DNA of 50,205 nucleotides from positions 1-50,205 of the forward strand of contig JBMOLL010000098.1 in assembly GCA_049325415.1 (NCBI GenBank). The letters run 5' to 3'. The stretch comes from JBMOLL01 sp049325415 (lineage in GTDB: Bacteria; Bacteroidota; Bacteroidia; Bacteroidales; GCA-2748055). The notes beneath the pieces are model-generated. The model was not told the DNA's origin, searched no databases, and worked only from the letters and a program-made list of their open reading frames with translations. Both the position numbers and the translations under genes were made by a program. How positions within the stretch are numbered: the stretch's first letter is position 1; every line of letters starts with the position of its first letter. Below are positions 9,019 through 17,367 of this stretch, piece after piece.

Positions 9019-10420
9019 CCCTCATCTTCCCCACCTTTCCCCTTGCCAGCGAAGCAAAAATCCCCACAAAACAGAGACCGGCAAAGAGGATGAAGGCAAA
9101 ATGCATCGATTTCAGGAAGAGCTCAGCCGTTTCGGGGGAGATCTTCACTTTGCCAATGAGCAGGGTGAAAAGCAGCAGCACGATGCCCATGCTGAACATT
9201 TGTCCGACCATGCGCATGGTTCCCACGGCCCCGGAAGCCACGCCGTAATAGCGCCTATCAACCGCACCCATGATGGCATTGGTATTCGGGGAGGAGAACA
9301 GGGCGAAGCCGGCTCCCAGGAAGGCAAGTATGGTAACGATAAAAGCCAGGGAGGTGTTTTTGCCGAGGAAAATCAGGAGGACCAGGCCAATTGTTGAAAG
9401 CACCATTCCCGTTGTTGCCAGGAACTGGGGCTGGATACGGTCCGAGAGCCGGCCTGTCACCGGGGAGAAGGCGGCCATAATGAGGGGTTGCACGATCATG
9501 ATGATACCTGCGTCCCGGGGGGTATAGCCTTTGACATATTGAAGATACAGACTGAGCAGAAATCCGACGGCAAAGGTTGCACTGTAATTGATCAGCGCGG
9601 CCAGGTTTGAAAAAACAAATACCCGGTTGGCCTGGAACAGCCGCATCTCGAATAATGGCATTTGCAGTCCGAGCTCAAAACGGATGAAGACAAAGAGGGT
9701 GAATACACCCAGGGCCATGAAAATAAATCCGGAGAGTTCCGGAACCCTTGAAAACCCAAACATAAGGAACATCAGGCTGAAACTGTAAATAAGCCCGCCT
9801 TTCCAGTCGAACTTTTCGCCACGCGATTCAGCCCACTCTCCCTTCAGCTTCAGCTTCACCATCACAAAAACGAGAATTCCAAGAGGCACAAGCACCCAGA
9901 AAATACTTCTCCACCCGAAATACTGGGTCAGCAAGCCACCTGCAAACGGACCGCTGGCAAGGCCGATGTAAACAGCAGATACATTGATCCCCAGAGCTTT
10001 ACCTCTTTCATTGGCGGGAAAAACCGAGGTGAGGATGGCAACCCCGGTTCCAAAGATCATCGCACTGCCCAGTCCCTGGAAAACGCGGGTGATGATGAGC
10101 CAGGTGATAGAGGCTGAGAGTGCTGCCGCCACCGTGGCAAGGGTGAAGATCACAATCCCCGAGGTGAAGATCTTTTTCCTGCCCAGAATGTCGCCCAGTC
10201 GGCCGAAAGGAAGGAGGAAGATGGCCGTGGCCAGCAGATAGATGGTGGCTGTAAGGTTAAGGAGGATGGCATCGGCACCGAATTCCGTTCCGATGGTGGG
10301 CAGGGCCACATTAAGTGCTGCTCCCATGAACGGGGTAAGAAAGGAAGCAAAGGTAGCCACCAGCAGGGCGGTATTTTTCTCGGCGTGACTGCTCTGGGAA
10401 GAGGATGGAACAGGATTCAT
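9014..10420 (-). CDS. MFS drug/solute exporter, DHA2-like
   Basis: A 468-aa major facilitator with about 14 hydrophobic segments, the layout of the DHA2 (EmrB/QacA) group of proton-driven drug exporters. The loop after helix 2 has the MFS motif A-like GRLGDILGRKKIF (about 76-88), and helix 5 has a GP/GG-rich stretch (GLASGPFAGGLLTQYFGWRSIFW). The protein is encoded in a probable transcription unit behind the PfkB gene, after a 98-bp gap. The last codons and the TGA lie inside the border of composite element A, so the natural C-terminus may have been altered by that repeat. Substrate unknown; antibiotic or organic ion export is the usual role. Confidence 0.85.
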   Translation of the reverse strand: MNPVPSSSQSSHAEKNTALLVATFASFLTPFMGAALNVALPTIGTEFGADAILLNLTATIYLLATAIFLLPFGRLGDILGRKKIFTSGIVIFTLATVAAALSASITWLIITRVFQGLGSAMIFGTGVAILTSVFPANERGKALGINVSAVYIGLASGPFAGGLLTQYFGWRSIFWVLVPLGILVFVMVKLKLKGEWAESRGEKFDWKGGLIYSFSLMFLMFGFSRVPELSGFIFMALGVFTLFVFIRFELGLQMPLFEMRLFQANRVFVFSNLAALINYSATFAVGFLLSLYLQYVKGYTPRDAGIIMIVQPLIMAAFSPVTGRLSDRIQPQFLATTGMVLSTIGLVLLIFLGKNTSLAFIVTILAFLGAGFALFSSPNTNAIMGAVDRRYYGVASGAVGTMRMVGQMFSMGIVLLLFTLLIGKVKISPETAELFLKSMHFAFILFAGLCFVGIFASLARGKVGKMRE

Positions 10421-10518
10421 TGCGGTTATTTTGAATAAAGGGGCAAAAATAAGACATCTCCTGCTACATTATTCCGAAAACAGCGGGAGTTTTACCTGGT
10501 AAAATGTTAAAACCGAGC

Positions 10519-11445
10519 TCAGACCGGCTTAACGCTGATCCTGTTCAATAATTCAGCAATATCTTCCTTTTTGCCCAATGCCGTCCCGGTCTGCAGGGTC
10601 GTGGCCGTACCGGCCGCTACGGCATAGCGCAGGCATTCCGCAGCTTCCAGACCACTGGTCCGGGCTGCTATAAAACCGGCAACTGACGAGTCTCCGGCAC
10701 CGATGGTATTTACTACTTTTACGGCAGGAGGAACGGCTTGCAGCACGGTTGCTGCTGTAACCATCAGGATGCCTCTGGGTCCCATTGACACCAGGACCGT
10801 TTCAATCCCTTTCGCGACAAGATCCTGCGCTGCACTGACAATCTCCGGGATGGTGCCCAGTTCCCTGCCGATAAGCCTGCTCAGTTCATGGATATTGGGT
10901 TTGATCAGCTGCGGACCGGCCTGGATCCCGGCTTTGAGGGCTGCTCCATCCGTGTCCAGCGCCACGTAAGCTCCCTGCGATCTCACCTGGTCGATGATCT
11001 TCCGGTAGATCTCGCTGTGAACCCCTTCCGGAATACTGCCCGAAATAATAAAAATTTCCGGATTTTCCAGACTTTCTATCAGCCTGACGAGCCGTATCAG
11101 CTCAAAAGGTTCAATACCCGGACCTTTGGCGCTGAAGACTGTCTGATGGTGCGTGGTGAGATCATTGAGGATGATATTCGTACGGGTCTCCTCCCTGATC
11201 CGGATAAACCGGCAGCCAATGCCTTCATTGATCAGACGGCCCTCGAGCTCATCCCCGGCAAAGCCACCGGCAAAGCCCAGGGCGATATTGGGCACTTCCA
11301 GTTCATTCAGAACGCGGGATACATCAATCCCCTTGCCTCCTGCAAATCGCTCTTCTTTTTCAATGCGGTTGGAATCATCGGCTTTGATACTGTTGATGAA
11401 AAGTGTCCGGTCGAGTGCCGGATTGAGTGTCAGTGTGTAGATCAT
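10519..11445 (-). CDS. PfkB-family sugar kinase, 1-phosphofructokinase-like
   Basis: A 308-aa ribokinase-fold enzyme of the FruK/PfkB/LacC group. Seen are the N-terminal MIYTLTLNPALDRTL, the sugar-binding AGGKGIDVSRVL (about 36-47), and the ATP/anion-hole motif NTIGAGDSSVAG with catalytic base D252. This group phosphorylates fructose 1-phosphate, fructose 6-phosphate or tagatose 6-phosphate at the second position, and the exact substrate cannot be decided here; no PTS genes are near, which argues mildly against a classical FruK. It follows the LRR gene by 16 bp and is probably co-transcribed with it and with the MFS gene downstream. Confidence 0.85.
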   Translation of the reverse strand: MIYTLTLNPALDRTLFINSIKADDSNRIEKEERFAGGKGIDVSRVLNELEVPNIALGFAGGFAGDELEGRLINEGIGCRFIRIREETRTNIILNDLTTHHQTVFSAKGPGIEPFELIRLVRLIESLENPEIFIISGSIPEGVHSEIYRKIIDQVRSQGAYVALDTDGAALKAGIQAGPQLIKPNIHELSRLIGRELGTIPEIVSAAQDLVAKGIETVLVSMGPRGILMVTAATVLQAVPPAVKVVNTIGAGDSSVAGFIAARTSGLEAAECLRYAVAAGTATTLQTGTALGKKEDIAELLNRISVKPV

Positions 11446-11461
11446 ATGTCCGTTTTTTGTA

Positions 11462-12367
11462 CTACCTGATGATTAATACACCTAATTCCCGTAAAATTTC
11501 CAGCTGATCTTCCGGGATCCGGTTCCCCATGATGTTGAGATAACTGAGTTCGGGGAGATCAAAGAGGGGCGACAGGTCGTCGATCTCATTATAGGAGACA
11601 TCGAGTACCCTGAGCCTTTTCATCTGTGAGAGATGATCCAGAAAACCGATTTCATTTTCCGACAGATAAAGTTCTTCTACATGTTTAAGTTCCGACAGGG
11701 GTGAAAGATCACTGATCCTGTTCCGGGAAAGATCTATGCTGACGGCATACCGGCACCATTCTATCCCGTCAAGATCGTCAATTTCATACTCGGCCATTTC
11801 GATCTCCTCCAGATCCTCCAGCATGACCCCCGGCAGGTCGATGATCCGGTCGCCGTATATTTTTCTCTTAAACGCAGCAAAGAAACTGTTGTCTTCCGCA
11901 TCATAACCCGATGCCCAGGGATCATATTCCTCCGGCTCCTCCGGCGGAGTATCGTCAAAAATGCCATATTCGCCTCCCCCGAGATCAACATCATACTCTT
12001 CCTCAAACTGCCTCACGGTTTCGATGACATTTACCGGGAAATCGTTCCGGTATTCCTGCATCACCCTGAAGATGTGGGTGTATTCGTTCAGACCGTTAAG
12101 GTCGTTCTTCACATACAGGATCTCAATGGATTTTCTTTGCTGGCTGAGTTTATCGGGATGATAAAGCATGACAAGGGAGGTGAAGAGCCTGTTTTCCTTT
12201 TCATCCTGCAGCGGGCCGTTCAGTCCGGCAAGCCTGGACAACTGCCGGATCCCGTCGAAGCGCTTTTCTTTCTGCAGTTCTATGATCCGGGTGGTGAGGG
12301 CGTGCAGGTTTTCTTCCGTCCAGTATTCCAGCAGTTTTTCATACAGGGTCCTGATCTCCGTGGCCAT
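11462..12367 (-). CDS. Leucine-rich repeat protein with J-domain-like HPD segment
   Basis: A 301-aa protein without signal peptide or membrane segment, so probably cytoplasmic. The N-terminal half is helical and carries RLFTSLVMLYHPDKLSQQRK, with the HPD triad at residues 70-72 (numbered from ATG 12367), as in helix II-loop of DnaJ J-domains. A helical stretch like J helix III follows. An acidic linker rich in E, D and P comes next, then four SDS22-type leucine-rich repeats at the C-terminus (LYLSENEIGFLDHLSQMKRL, LDVSYNEIDDLSPL and similar). I prefer ATG 12367 over the TTG at 12406 because a perfect -7 box overlaps that TTG. Function is unknown; recruiting an Hsp70 to LRR-bound clients is an inference only. 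Confidence 0.75.
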   Translation of the reverse strand: MATEIRTLYEKLLEYWTEENLHALTTRIIELQKEKRFDGIRQLSRLAGLNGPLQDEKENRLFTSLVMLYHPDKLSQQRKSIEILYVKNDLNGLNEYTHIFRVMQEYRNDFPVNVIETVRQFEEEYDVDLGGGEYGIFDDTPPEEPEEYDPWASGYDAEDNSFFAAFKRKIYGDRIIDLPGVMLEDLEEIEMAEYEIDDLDGIEWCRYAVSIDLSRNRISDLSPLSELKHVEELYLSENEIGFLDHLSQMKRLRVLDVSYNEIDDLSPLFDLPELSYLNIMGNRIPEDQLEILRELGVLIIR

Positions 12368-12403
12368 ATTTTTTAATGCTTTGCTTTGTTCTTGCACTTC
12401 ATG

Positions 12404-12411
12404 CAAAGATA
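12404..12411 (-). promoter_or_regulatory. -7 promoter box (TATCTTTG) for the LRR operon
   Basis: On the - strand TATCTTTG fits the Bacteroidota TAnnTTTG box exactly and lies 36 bp before the ATG at 12367. No clear TTTG is found at the -33 spacing. Its overlap with the alternative TTG start rules against that start. Confidence 0.45.
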
Positions 12412-12507
12412 AGACCTGTACTTTGCATATGTTCCGGATGAACGCTTTTTATGGGAAATTTGTTATATTTCAGCGAAAGGTTGTAAAAACACAAACCGGG
12501 AGGTCCA

Positions 12508-14433
12508 ATGAAGTGGTTTACAGAGTTAGTGATTTTTCTGGCAGGTTTTTCCCTGGTGGCGGTGGCTTCGGGACAGATTTCCAGGTTATTCCGGAAGATC
12601 CGTTTGCCGATGATCACCGGACTGATCCTCATCGGGATCATCAGCGGCCCCTGGGGGCTGGGCCTTCTTACCGGTGAAGCCGTTTCTGCACTGTCTTTTC
12701 TCAATGATCTGGCCCTGGCCTTTATCGCCCTGGCCGTTGGCTCAGAGTTGTATATCAAGGATATCCGCGAAAGGGTAAAAAGCATTACCTGGATGACCAT
12801 CACCCAGTTGCTGGTAACCTTCCTTATCGGAACGATTGCCTTTTACCTGCTTTCCGACCTGGTTCCCTTCCTCAAAGACATGAATGAGGTCTCGAGACTG
12901 GCCGTTGCCCTGCTGGGTGGAATAATTTTTGCCGCACGCTCACCCGCATCCGCCATTGCCATCATCAACGAAATGAGGGCCCGGGGTCCGTTTACACGTA
13001 CCTCAATCGGAGTGATTGTGGTCAAGGATTTTCTCGTGGTACTGTTGTTTTCCCTCATTCTTACCCTTTCGAGGTCGATCCTGGAATCGGAAGTATTCAC
13101 CTTCATGACTTTCCTGATTGCCATCATTGAGATCCTGGCAGCCCTTGGGATCGGTTACCTCTTTGCACGGCTCATCGTGCTGTTTTTTAAAGCATCGGGC
13201 AATCAGTATGTCCGCACCATCCTGATCCTCACCACCGGCTTCCTGGTTTTTGCCTTTACGCGCTGGCTGGGTAAAATCACTCCCGGCCTGCTGGGTACAC
13301 CGCTCCATATCGAACCCCTGGCCATTTCCATTTTCGGGGGCTATATCGTTACAAACTACAGCCGGTTCCGCAACGATTTCATCAAGGTGATCCAGGATAC
13401 AAGCCCGGTGATCTATATCATCTTTTTTACCCTTATCGGGGCCGGGATCAATATATCCGTTCTGGGAAGTATCTGGTATATTGCTGTTATCCTTTATTTT
13501 ATAAGGATCATCGCCCTGATGATAGCCGGTTATTCAGGAGCCCTGCTCGGCGGCGACAGCCCGAAAACCGGGAGGATATCCTGGATGGCCTACGTGACCC
13601 AGGCCGGTGTAAGCATTGCACTGGTTTCTGCTGTGGCAGCCGAATTTCCTGGCTGGGGCCGGGAATTTTCCACCCTGATGATCGCCATCATCATCCTGAA
13701 CCTGGTAACGGGGCCTCCCTTGTTCAAACAGGCGCTGCAGCTCTCGGGGGAGGGAAAACTGCGGAGCGACAGCAGTTTCCTGGGCAGGGAGCAGCGCGCG
13801 GTGATCTTCGGTCTCGAGAGTCAGTCGGTCGCACTGGCAAAAAGACTGTCGGAGTACGACTGGAATGTGTCGATCGTTTACTGCTCTGACCAGGATGCCG
13901 ATACGAAGGAAAAAGCCTTTCGCCTGCTGCAGATCCCCGGTATCGATATCGGGCAGTTGAAGGCAGCGGATGTACATCATGCCGATACCGTGATCTGCCT
14001 GTTGTCGGATGAGGAGAACCTGAAGGTGGCCTCCCTGATCAGAGGCAACTTCAATGTGCGGCATATCATCGTACGGCTGAATGAACGCAAAAACTACGAA
14101 CAGTTTAGCCGCCTGAAGGTGATGGTGATGGATCCGGCGACAGCGATGCTCTCCCTTCTTGAACATTATGCCCGCGCTCCCATGGCCACCTCCCTTTTGC
14201 TGGGAATGGACAAGGGCCAGGATACCATGGACATTCAGCTGGCCAATCCGGCGCTGCACGGGGTTACACTGCGCGACCTGCAGCTGCCAATGGATGTGAT
14301 TGTACTGTCTGTTTCGCGAAGGGATCAGATCATCATTTCACACGGCTACACCCGCCTGCGGCTGGGTGATGTGATCACCATGGTCGGATCCACTGCAAGC
14401 CTGGAGCAGATTGCCGTCCGTTTCAGAAGCTGA
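12508..14433 (+). CDS. CPA2-type cation:proton antiporter with TrkA-N/TrkA-C domains
   Basis: A 641-aa inner-membrane protein of the KefB/KefC-like CPA2 family. The first 400 residues form about 12-13 membrane segments, starting with LVIFLAGFSLVAV and including FAARSPASAIAIINE and GGYIVTNYSRFRN. A cytoplasmic Rossmann-like TrkA-N domain (about 430-550) and a TrkA-C domain (about 565-640) follow. The expected glycine-rich nucleotide loop (GxGxxG) reads FGLESQSVALAKRL, so NAD(H) binding may be lost or altered. It presumably exchanges Na+ or K+ for H+ for pH or ion balance. It is divergent from the LRR operon and ends only 10 bp from the oppositely oriented Gfo/Idh gene, with no room for a separate terminator. 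Confidence 0.88.
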   Translation: MKWFTELVIFLAGFSLVAVASGQISRLFRKIRLPMITGLILIGIISGPWGLGLLTGEAVSALSFLNDLALAFIALAVGSELYIKDIRERVKSITWMTITQLLVTFLIGTIAFYLLSDLVPFLKDMNEVSRLAVALLGGIIFAARSPASAIAIINEMRARGPFTRTSIGVIVVKDFLVVLLFSLILTLSRSILESEVFTFMTFLIAIIEILAALGIGYLFARLIVLFFKASGNQYVRTILILTTGFLVFAFTRWLGKITPGLLGTPLHIEPLAISIFGGYIVTNYSRFRNDFIKVIQDTSPVIYIIFFTLIGAGINISVLGSIWYIAVILYFIRIIALMIAGYSGALLGGDSPKTGRISWMAYVTQAGVSIALVSAVAAEFPGWGREFSTLMIAIIILNLVTGPPLFKQALQLSGEGKLRSDSSFLGREQRAVIFGLESQSVALAKRLSEYDWNVSIVYCSDQDADTKEKAFRLLQIPGIDIGQLKAADVHHADTVICLLSDEENLKVASLIRGNFNVRHIIVRLNERKNYEQFSRLKVMVMDPATAMLSLLEHYARAPMATSLLLGMDKGQDTMDIQLANPALHGVTLRDLQLPMDVIVLSVSRRDQIIISHGYTRLRLGDVITMVGSTASLEQIAVRFRS

Positions 14434-14443
14434 AATGCCTGGT

Positions 14444-15751
14444 TTACAAATGGTAACCTTCCCTGTAGGTCCTGCTTTTCATGGCCTCTGCTTCCGGATC
14501 ATTGACAAATGATTCGGCGGCAGGATCCCATTCCACCGGCCGGCCCAGGTCAAAGGCAATATTGCCCAGATTGCAGACGGTGCAGGTGCGATGACCTGTT
14601 TCCACCGGAACAACCGGATCCTTCCTGTTCCTGAGGGCTTCGATGAAATTGATATGATGGGCCGAACGGGCCTCGTAGGGGACTTCCGTTTCTTCCATGG
14701 CGGGTTTGAGGGCATCATCGGAGGCCTTGAAACTGTCGCGCGAAATCTCGATCCAGCCGGTGCTTCCGATAAATTTTACCCCTCTGGTTTCGCCGTCGAA
14801 AGGTTCGAGCGTCATTTCCACCCCATTGGCGTAAATGTAGGTCAGGTATTTCGATCCTTCAAAGCCCTCGGGAATAATCTTCACAGGTCCTGAATGATCC
14901 ATATCCAGTGCCCACTGGGCTATGTCAAACATATGCGCTCCCCAGTCGGTCATCAGTCCGCCGCCGGTCTCCCGGTACCAGCGCCATGCGCCCCAGAGTT
15001 GCTCATCAACCGGAGGATCGAGGGAGATGGGCGGATTCATCTCATTGTTGAAGTGAACCCAGGGATTCGGACCCAGCCACAGTTCCCAGTTGAGATCGTC
15101 GGGGATCGCTTCTTCGGGGAGGTTATTGGCTTGAGGGTGGGGCTCAGTTCCTACATAGACCTGGATCTTTTCCAGGTCACCGATCCTGCCGTCGCGTACC
15201 ATTTTAACGGCATGCCGGAAACCCGGGTCGGAACGCTGCTGACTGCCCACGGCCAGGATACGTTGCCTGTCCCTGACGGTCTGAACCAGTTTCTGTCCCT
15301 CTTCGATCGTAAAGGTCAGGGGTTTTTCCAGGTAAATGTCTTTTCCGGCAAGGCAGGCGTCAATGGCCATCATGGCATGCCAGTGGTCGGGTGTCGCAAT
15401 CACAACGGCATCAATATCGGGCCGGGCGAGCAGTTCCCTGTAATCTTCATAGGCTATGACATCGGCTGCCACTCCTTTTTCCCTGTACCAGGAGCTTACC
15501 CGGTTGACAAAGCGTTCCCTTTTACGGCCGTACACATCGGCACAGGCAACCAGCTTTACCCCTTCGATCTGCATAAAGCTTCCGGCCAGGAACATGGCCT
15601 GCTGACCGACGCCAATAAAGCCCAGGTTAATGCTTTTCTTCCCGGCATTGAGTCCGCAGCCCGGGAGCAGGCTTATCCCGGCTACTCCGATCAGTGAAGT
15701 CCCGATAAAGGACCTTCTGCTGATCCCGTTTTTCTTTTGTTTACCCATCAT
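14444..15751 (-). CDS. Gfo/Idh/MocA oxidoreductase with Tat signal and lipobox
   Basis: A 435-aa NAD(P)-dependent oxidoreductase-family protein. The N-terminus has a twin-arginine signal (SRRSF, residues 11-15), a hydrophobic stretch and a lipobox ending at C32 (SLLPGC), so it is probably exported folded, with cofactor, as a lipoprotein. The Rossmann start is LGFIGVGQQAMFLAG (glycine-rich), and the family motif EKPL appears in GKDIYLEKPLTF. Exported Gfo/Idh/MocA proteins in Bacteroidota act on sugars or glycosides through a bound NAD, sometimes as glycosidases (GH109-like); the substrate here is unknown. It follows glpD by 50 bp and may share the glp transcript. Confidence 0.85.
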   Translation of the reverse strand: MMGKQKKNGISRRSFIGTSLIGVAGISLLPGCGLNAGKKSINLGFIGVGQQAMFLAGSFMQIEGVKLVACADVYGRKRERFVNRVSSWYREKGVAADVIAYEDYRELLARPDIDAVVIATPDHWHAMMAIDACLAGKDIYLEKPLTFTIEEGQKLVQTVRDRQRILAVGSQQRSDPGFRHAVKMVRDGRIGDLEKIQVYVGTEPHPQANNLPEEAIPDDLNWELWLGPNPWVHFNNEMNPPISLDPPVDEQLWGAWRWYRETGGGLMTDWGAHMFDIAQWALDMDHSGPVKIIPEGFEGSKYLTYIYANGVEMTLEPFDGETRGVKFIGSTGWIEISRDSFKASDDALKPAMEETEVPYEARSAHHINFIEALRNRKDPVVPVETGHRTCTVCNLGNIAFDLGRPVEWDPAAESFVNDPEAEAMKSRTYREGYHL

Positions 15752-15801
15752 GTTGTTCAGTTAAGTTTGCGCAGCTAAAATAATAAAACCTCCGGACCGG
15801 G

Positions 15802-17364
15802 CTAAGAAAGGATATAACCTTTTGCAAGTTCCCGGAAGGCGAGCACTTCGTCTTCCATTTTTGCCCTGTCCCAGCCAAGAGTTTCAGCGGCCATTCCGGC
15901 CACCAGGGGAGCTGCTTCAGCGGCGGCCCTGGCATTCAGGAACAGTGCCCGCAGCCTTCTGGCCAGGATATCTTCCAGCTGCTCTGTCATTTCGTTCTGC
16001 AGTATCCATCTGACCTCAGCTTTGCGATAGGGCAGGGCAGGGTGGATCTTTTCGCCGAGAGCAGGATCGGCCGTGACCAGCGCCCGTATATCGGCAGCAT
16101 GGCGGCCGTAAAGGCTGAAATCGGGGTCGGGACCTGTTCCCGGAACTTTTTCCTGGATCGGGAAATGTTTTGTGGGAGTCGGCTTCATGGGCAGACCTGA
16201 CAGGGCGGCGGCACGGTCGACAACATCCTCGGCCATTTTCCGGTAGGTGGTCCATTTTCCTCCGGTAATGGTTACAAGGCCGCTTTCCGACACGATCAGC
16301 TTGTGGCTGCGGGAGATCTCCCGGGTACGTGCACCTTCTTTCCGGGGTGCGGCCAGCGGGCGGAGTCCGGCAAAGACCGACAATACATCACTGCGCTGCG
16401 GCTTCCGTTCAAGGTAACGTCCTGCGGTGTTCAGAATGAAGTCTATTTCCTGCTCCATTGCCCGTGGTTCGGCCGACGCATGGTCGAGCGGGGTGTCGGT
16501 GGTTCCAACGACGATATGGCCGTGCCAGGGAACGGCAAAAAGTACCCTACCGTCGTCGGTCTTGGGTATCATCAGGGCATAGCCTCCCGGCAGGAACGAT
16601 TCGTTGAGCACCAGGTGAACCCCCTGGCTGGGACGCACGAGCTTTTCTGCAGCAGGGTGGTCGAGGCGGAGGATCTCATCCACCCAGACCCCGGTGGCGT
16701 TGATCACGGTTAGGGCATCGATCTTCCAGGTTGTCCCCGTAACATGGTCGAGGGCAGTGATCCCGCTGACCATCCCTTTTTTATTTTTCAGGATCCCGGT
16801 TGCCTCGAAATAATTAAGGGCCAGGCCTCCCTCATCGTTCAGGGAATGTAGCAGGTCCATCGCCAGCCTGGAGTCGTCGAACTGCCCGTCGTGGTAAAGC
16901 ACGCCGCCCCTCAGACCGGTTTTCCGGAGGGAGGGCATACAGGAACTCACCTTCTGGCGTGAACGGGGGAGCGATCTTCCGAGACTCAGCCGGCCTGCCA
17001 TCAGATCGTACAGGGTGAGACCGATGGTATAAAACGATTTTTCCCACCAGCGATAGGAGGGTATGATGAAACGCTGGTCGTGTACAAGATGCGGTGCGTT
17101 TCTTCGAAGATATCCCCTTTCACGGAGCGCTTCAAGGACAAGAAACACATCGCCCTGGGCCAGGTAACGTACTCCCCCGTGCACGAGTTTGGTGCTCCGG
17201 CTGGAGGTTCCTTTCGTGAAGTCGTGTTTCTCAACGAGCAGGGTGCGGTAGCCCCTGAGCGTCGACTCCAGTGCTGCACCGATGCCGCTTGCACCTCCCC
17301 CGATCACTACCACATCAAAACGGGGATTTAGCTTCAGTTTGTCGAGGTTATGTTGTCTGTTCAT
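15802..17364 (-). CDS. glpD: Glycerol-3-phosphate dehydrogenase, FAD-dependent
   Basis: Oxidises glycerol 3-phosphate to dihydroxyacetone phosphate at the membrane, passing electrons to quinone. The 520-aa length is usual for the family. Visible motifs are the FAD dinucleotide-binding VVVIGGGASGIGAALES (18-34), TKGTSSRSTKLVHGGVRYL (50-68), GIDWVDEI-like sequence as ATGVWVDEIL, and FAVPWHGHIVVGTTDTPL in the middle. The C-terminal DAO_C domain (about 385-515) is intact. The ATG is 3 bp after the glpK stop, so the two are an operon; no glpF (glycerol channel) is seen in the window. Confidence 0.95.
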   Translation of the reverse strand: MNRQHNLDKLKLNPRFDVVVIGGGASGIGAALESTLRGYRTLLVEKHDFTKGTSSRSTKLVHGGVRYLAQGDVFLVLEALRERGYLRRNAPHLVHDQRFIIPSYRWWEKSFYTIGLTLYDLMAGRLSLGRSLPRSRQKVSSCMPSLRKTGLRGGVLYHDGQFDDSRLAMDLLHSLNDEGGLALNYFEATGILKNKKGMVSGITALDHVTGTTWKIDALTVINATGVWVDEILRLDHPAAEKLVRPSQGVHLVLNESFLPGGYALMIPKTDDGRVLFAVPWHGHIVVGTTDTPLDHASAEPRAMEQEIDFILNTAGRYLERKPQRSDVLSVFAGLRPLAAPRKEGARTREISRSHKLIVSESGLVTITGGKWTTYRKMAEDVVDRAAALSGLPMKPTPTKHFPIQEKVPGTGPDPDFSLYGRHAADIRALVTADPALGEKIHPALPYRKAEVRWILQNEMTEQLEDILARRLRALFLNARAAAEAAPLVAGMAAETLGWDRAKMEDEVLAFRELAKGYILS

Positions 17365-17367
17365 GGC

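Noticed and set aside
8743..9248. Open frames reading CILHFTFCILHF-type proteins
   Set aside because: They are translations of the short-unit array and heptamer arrays of element A; the residues repeat only because the DNA repeats.
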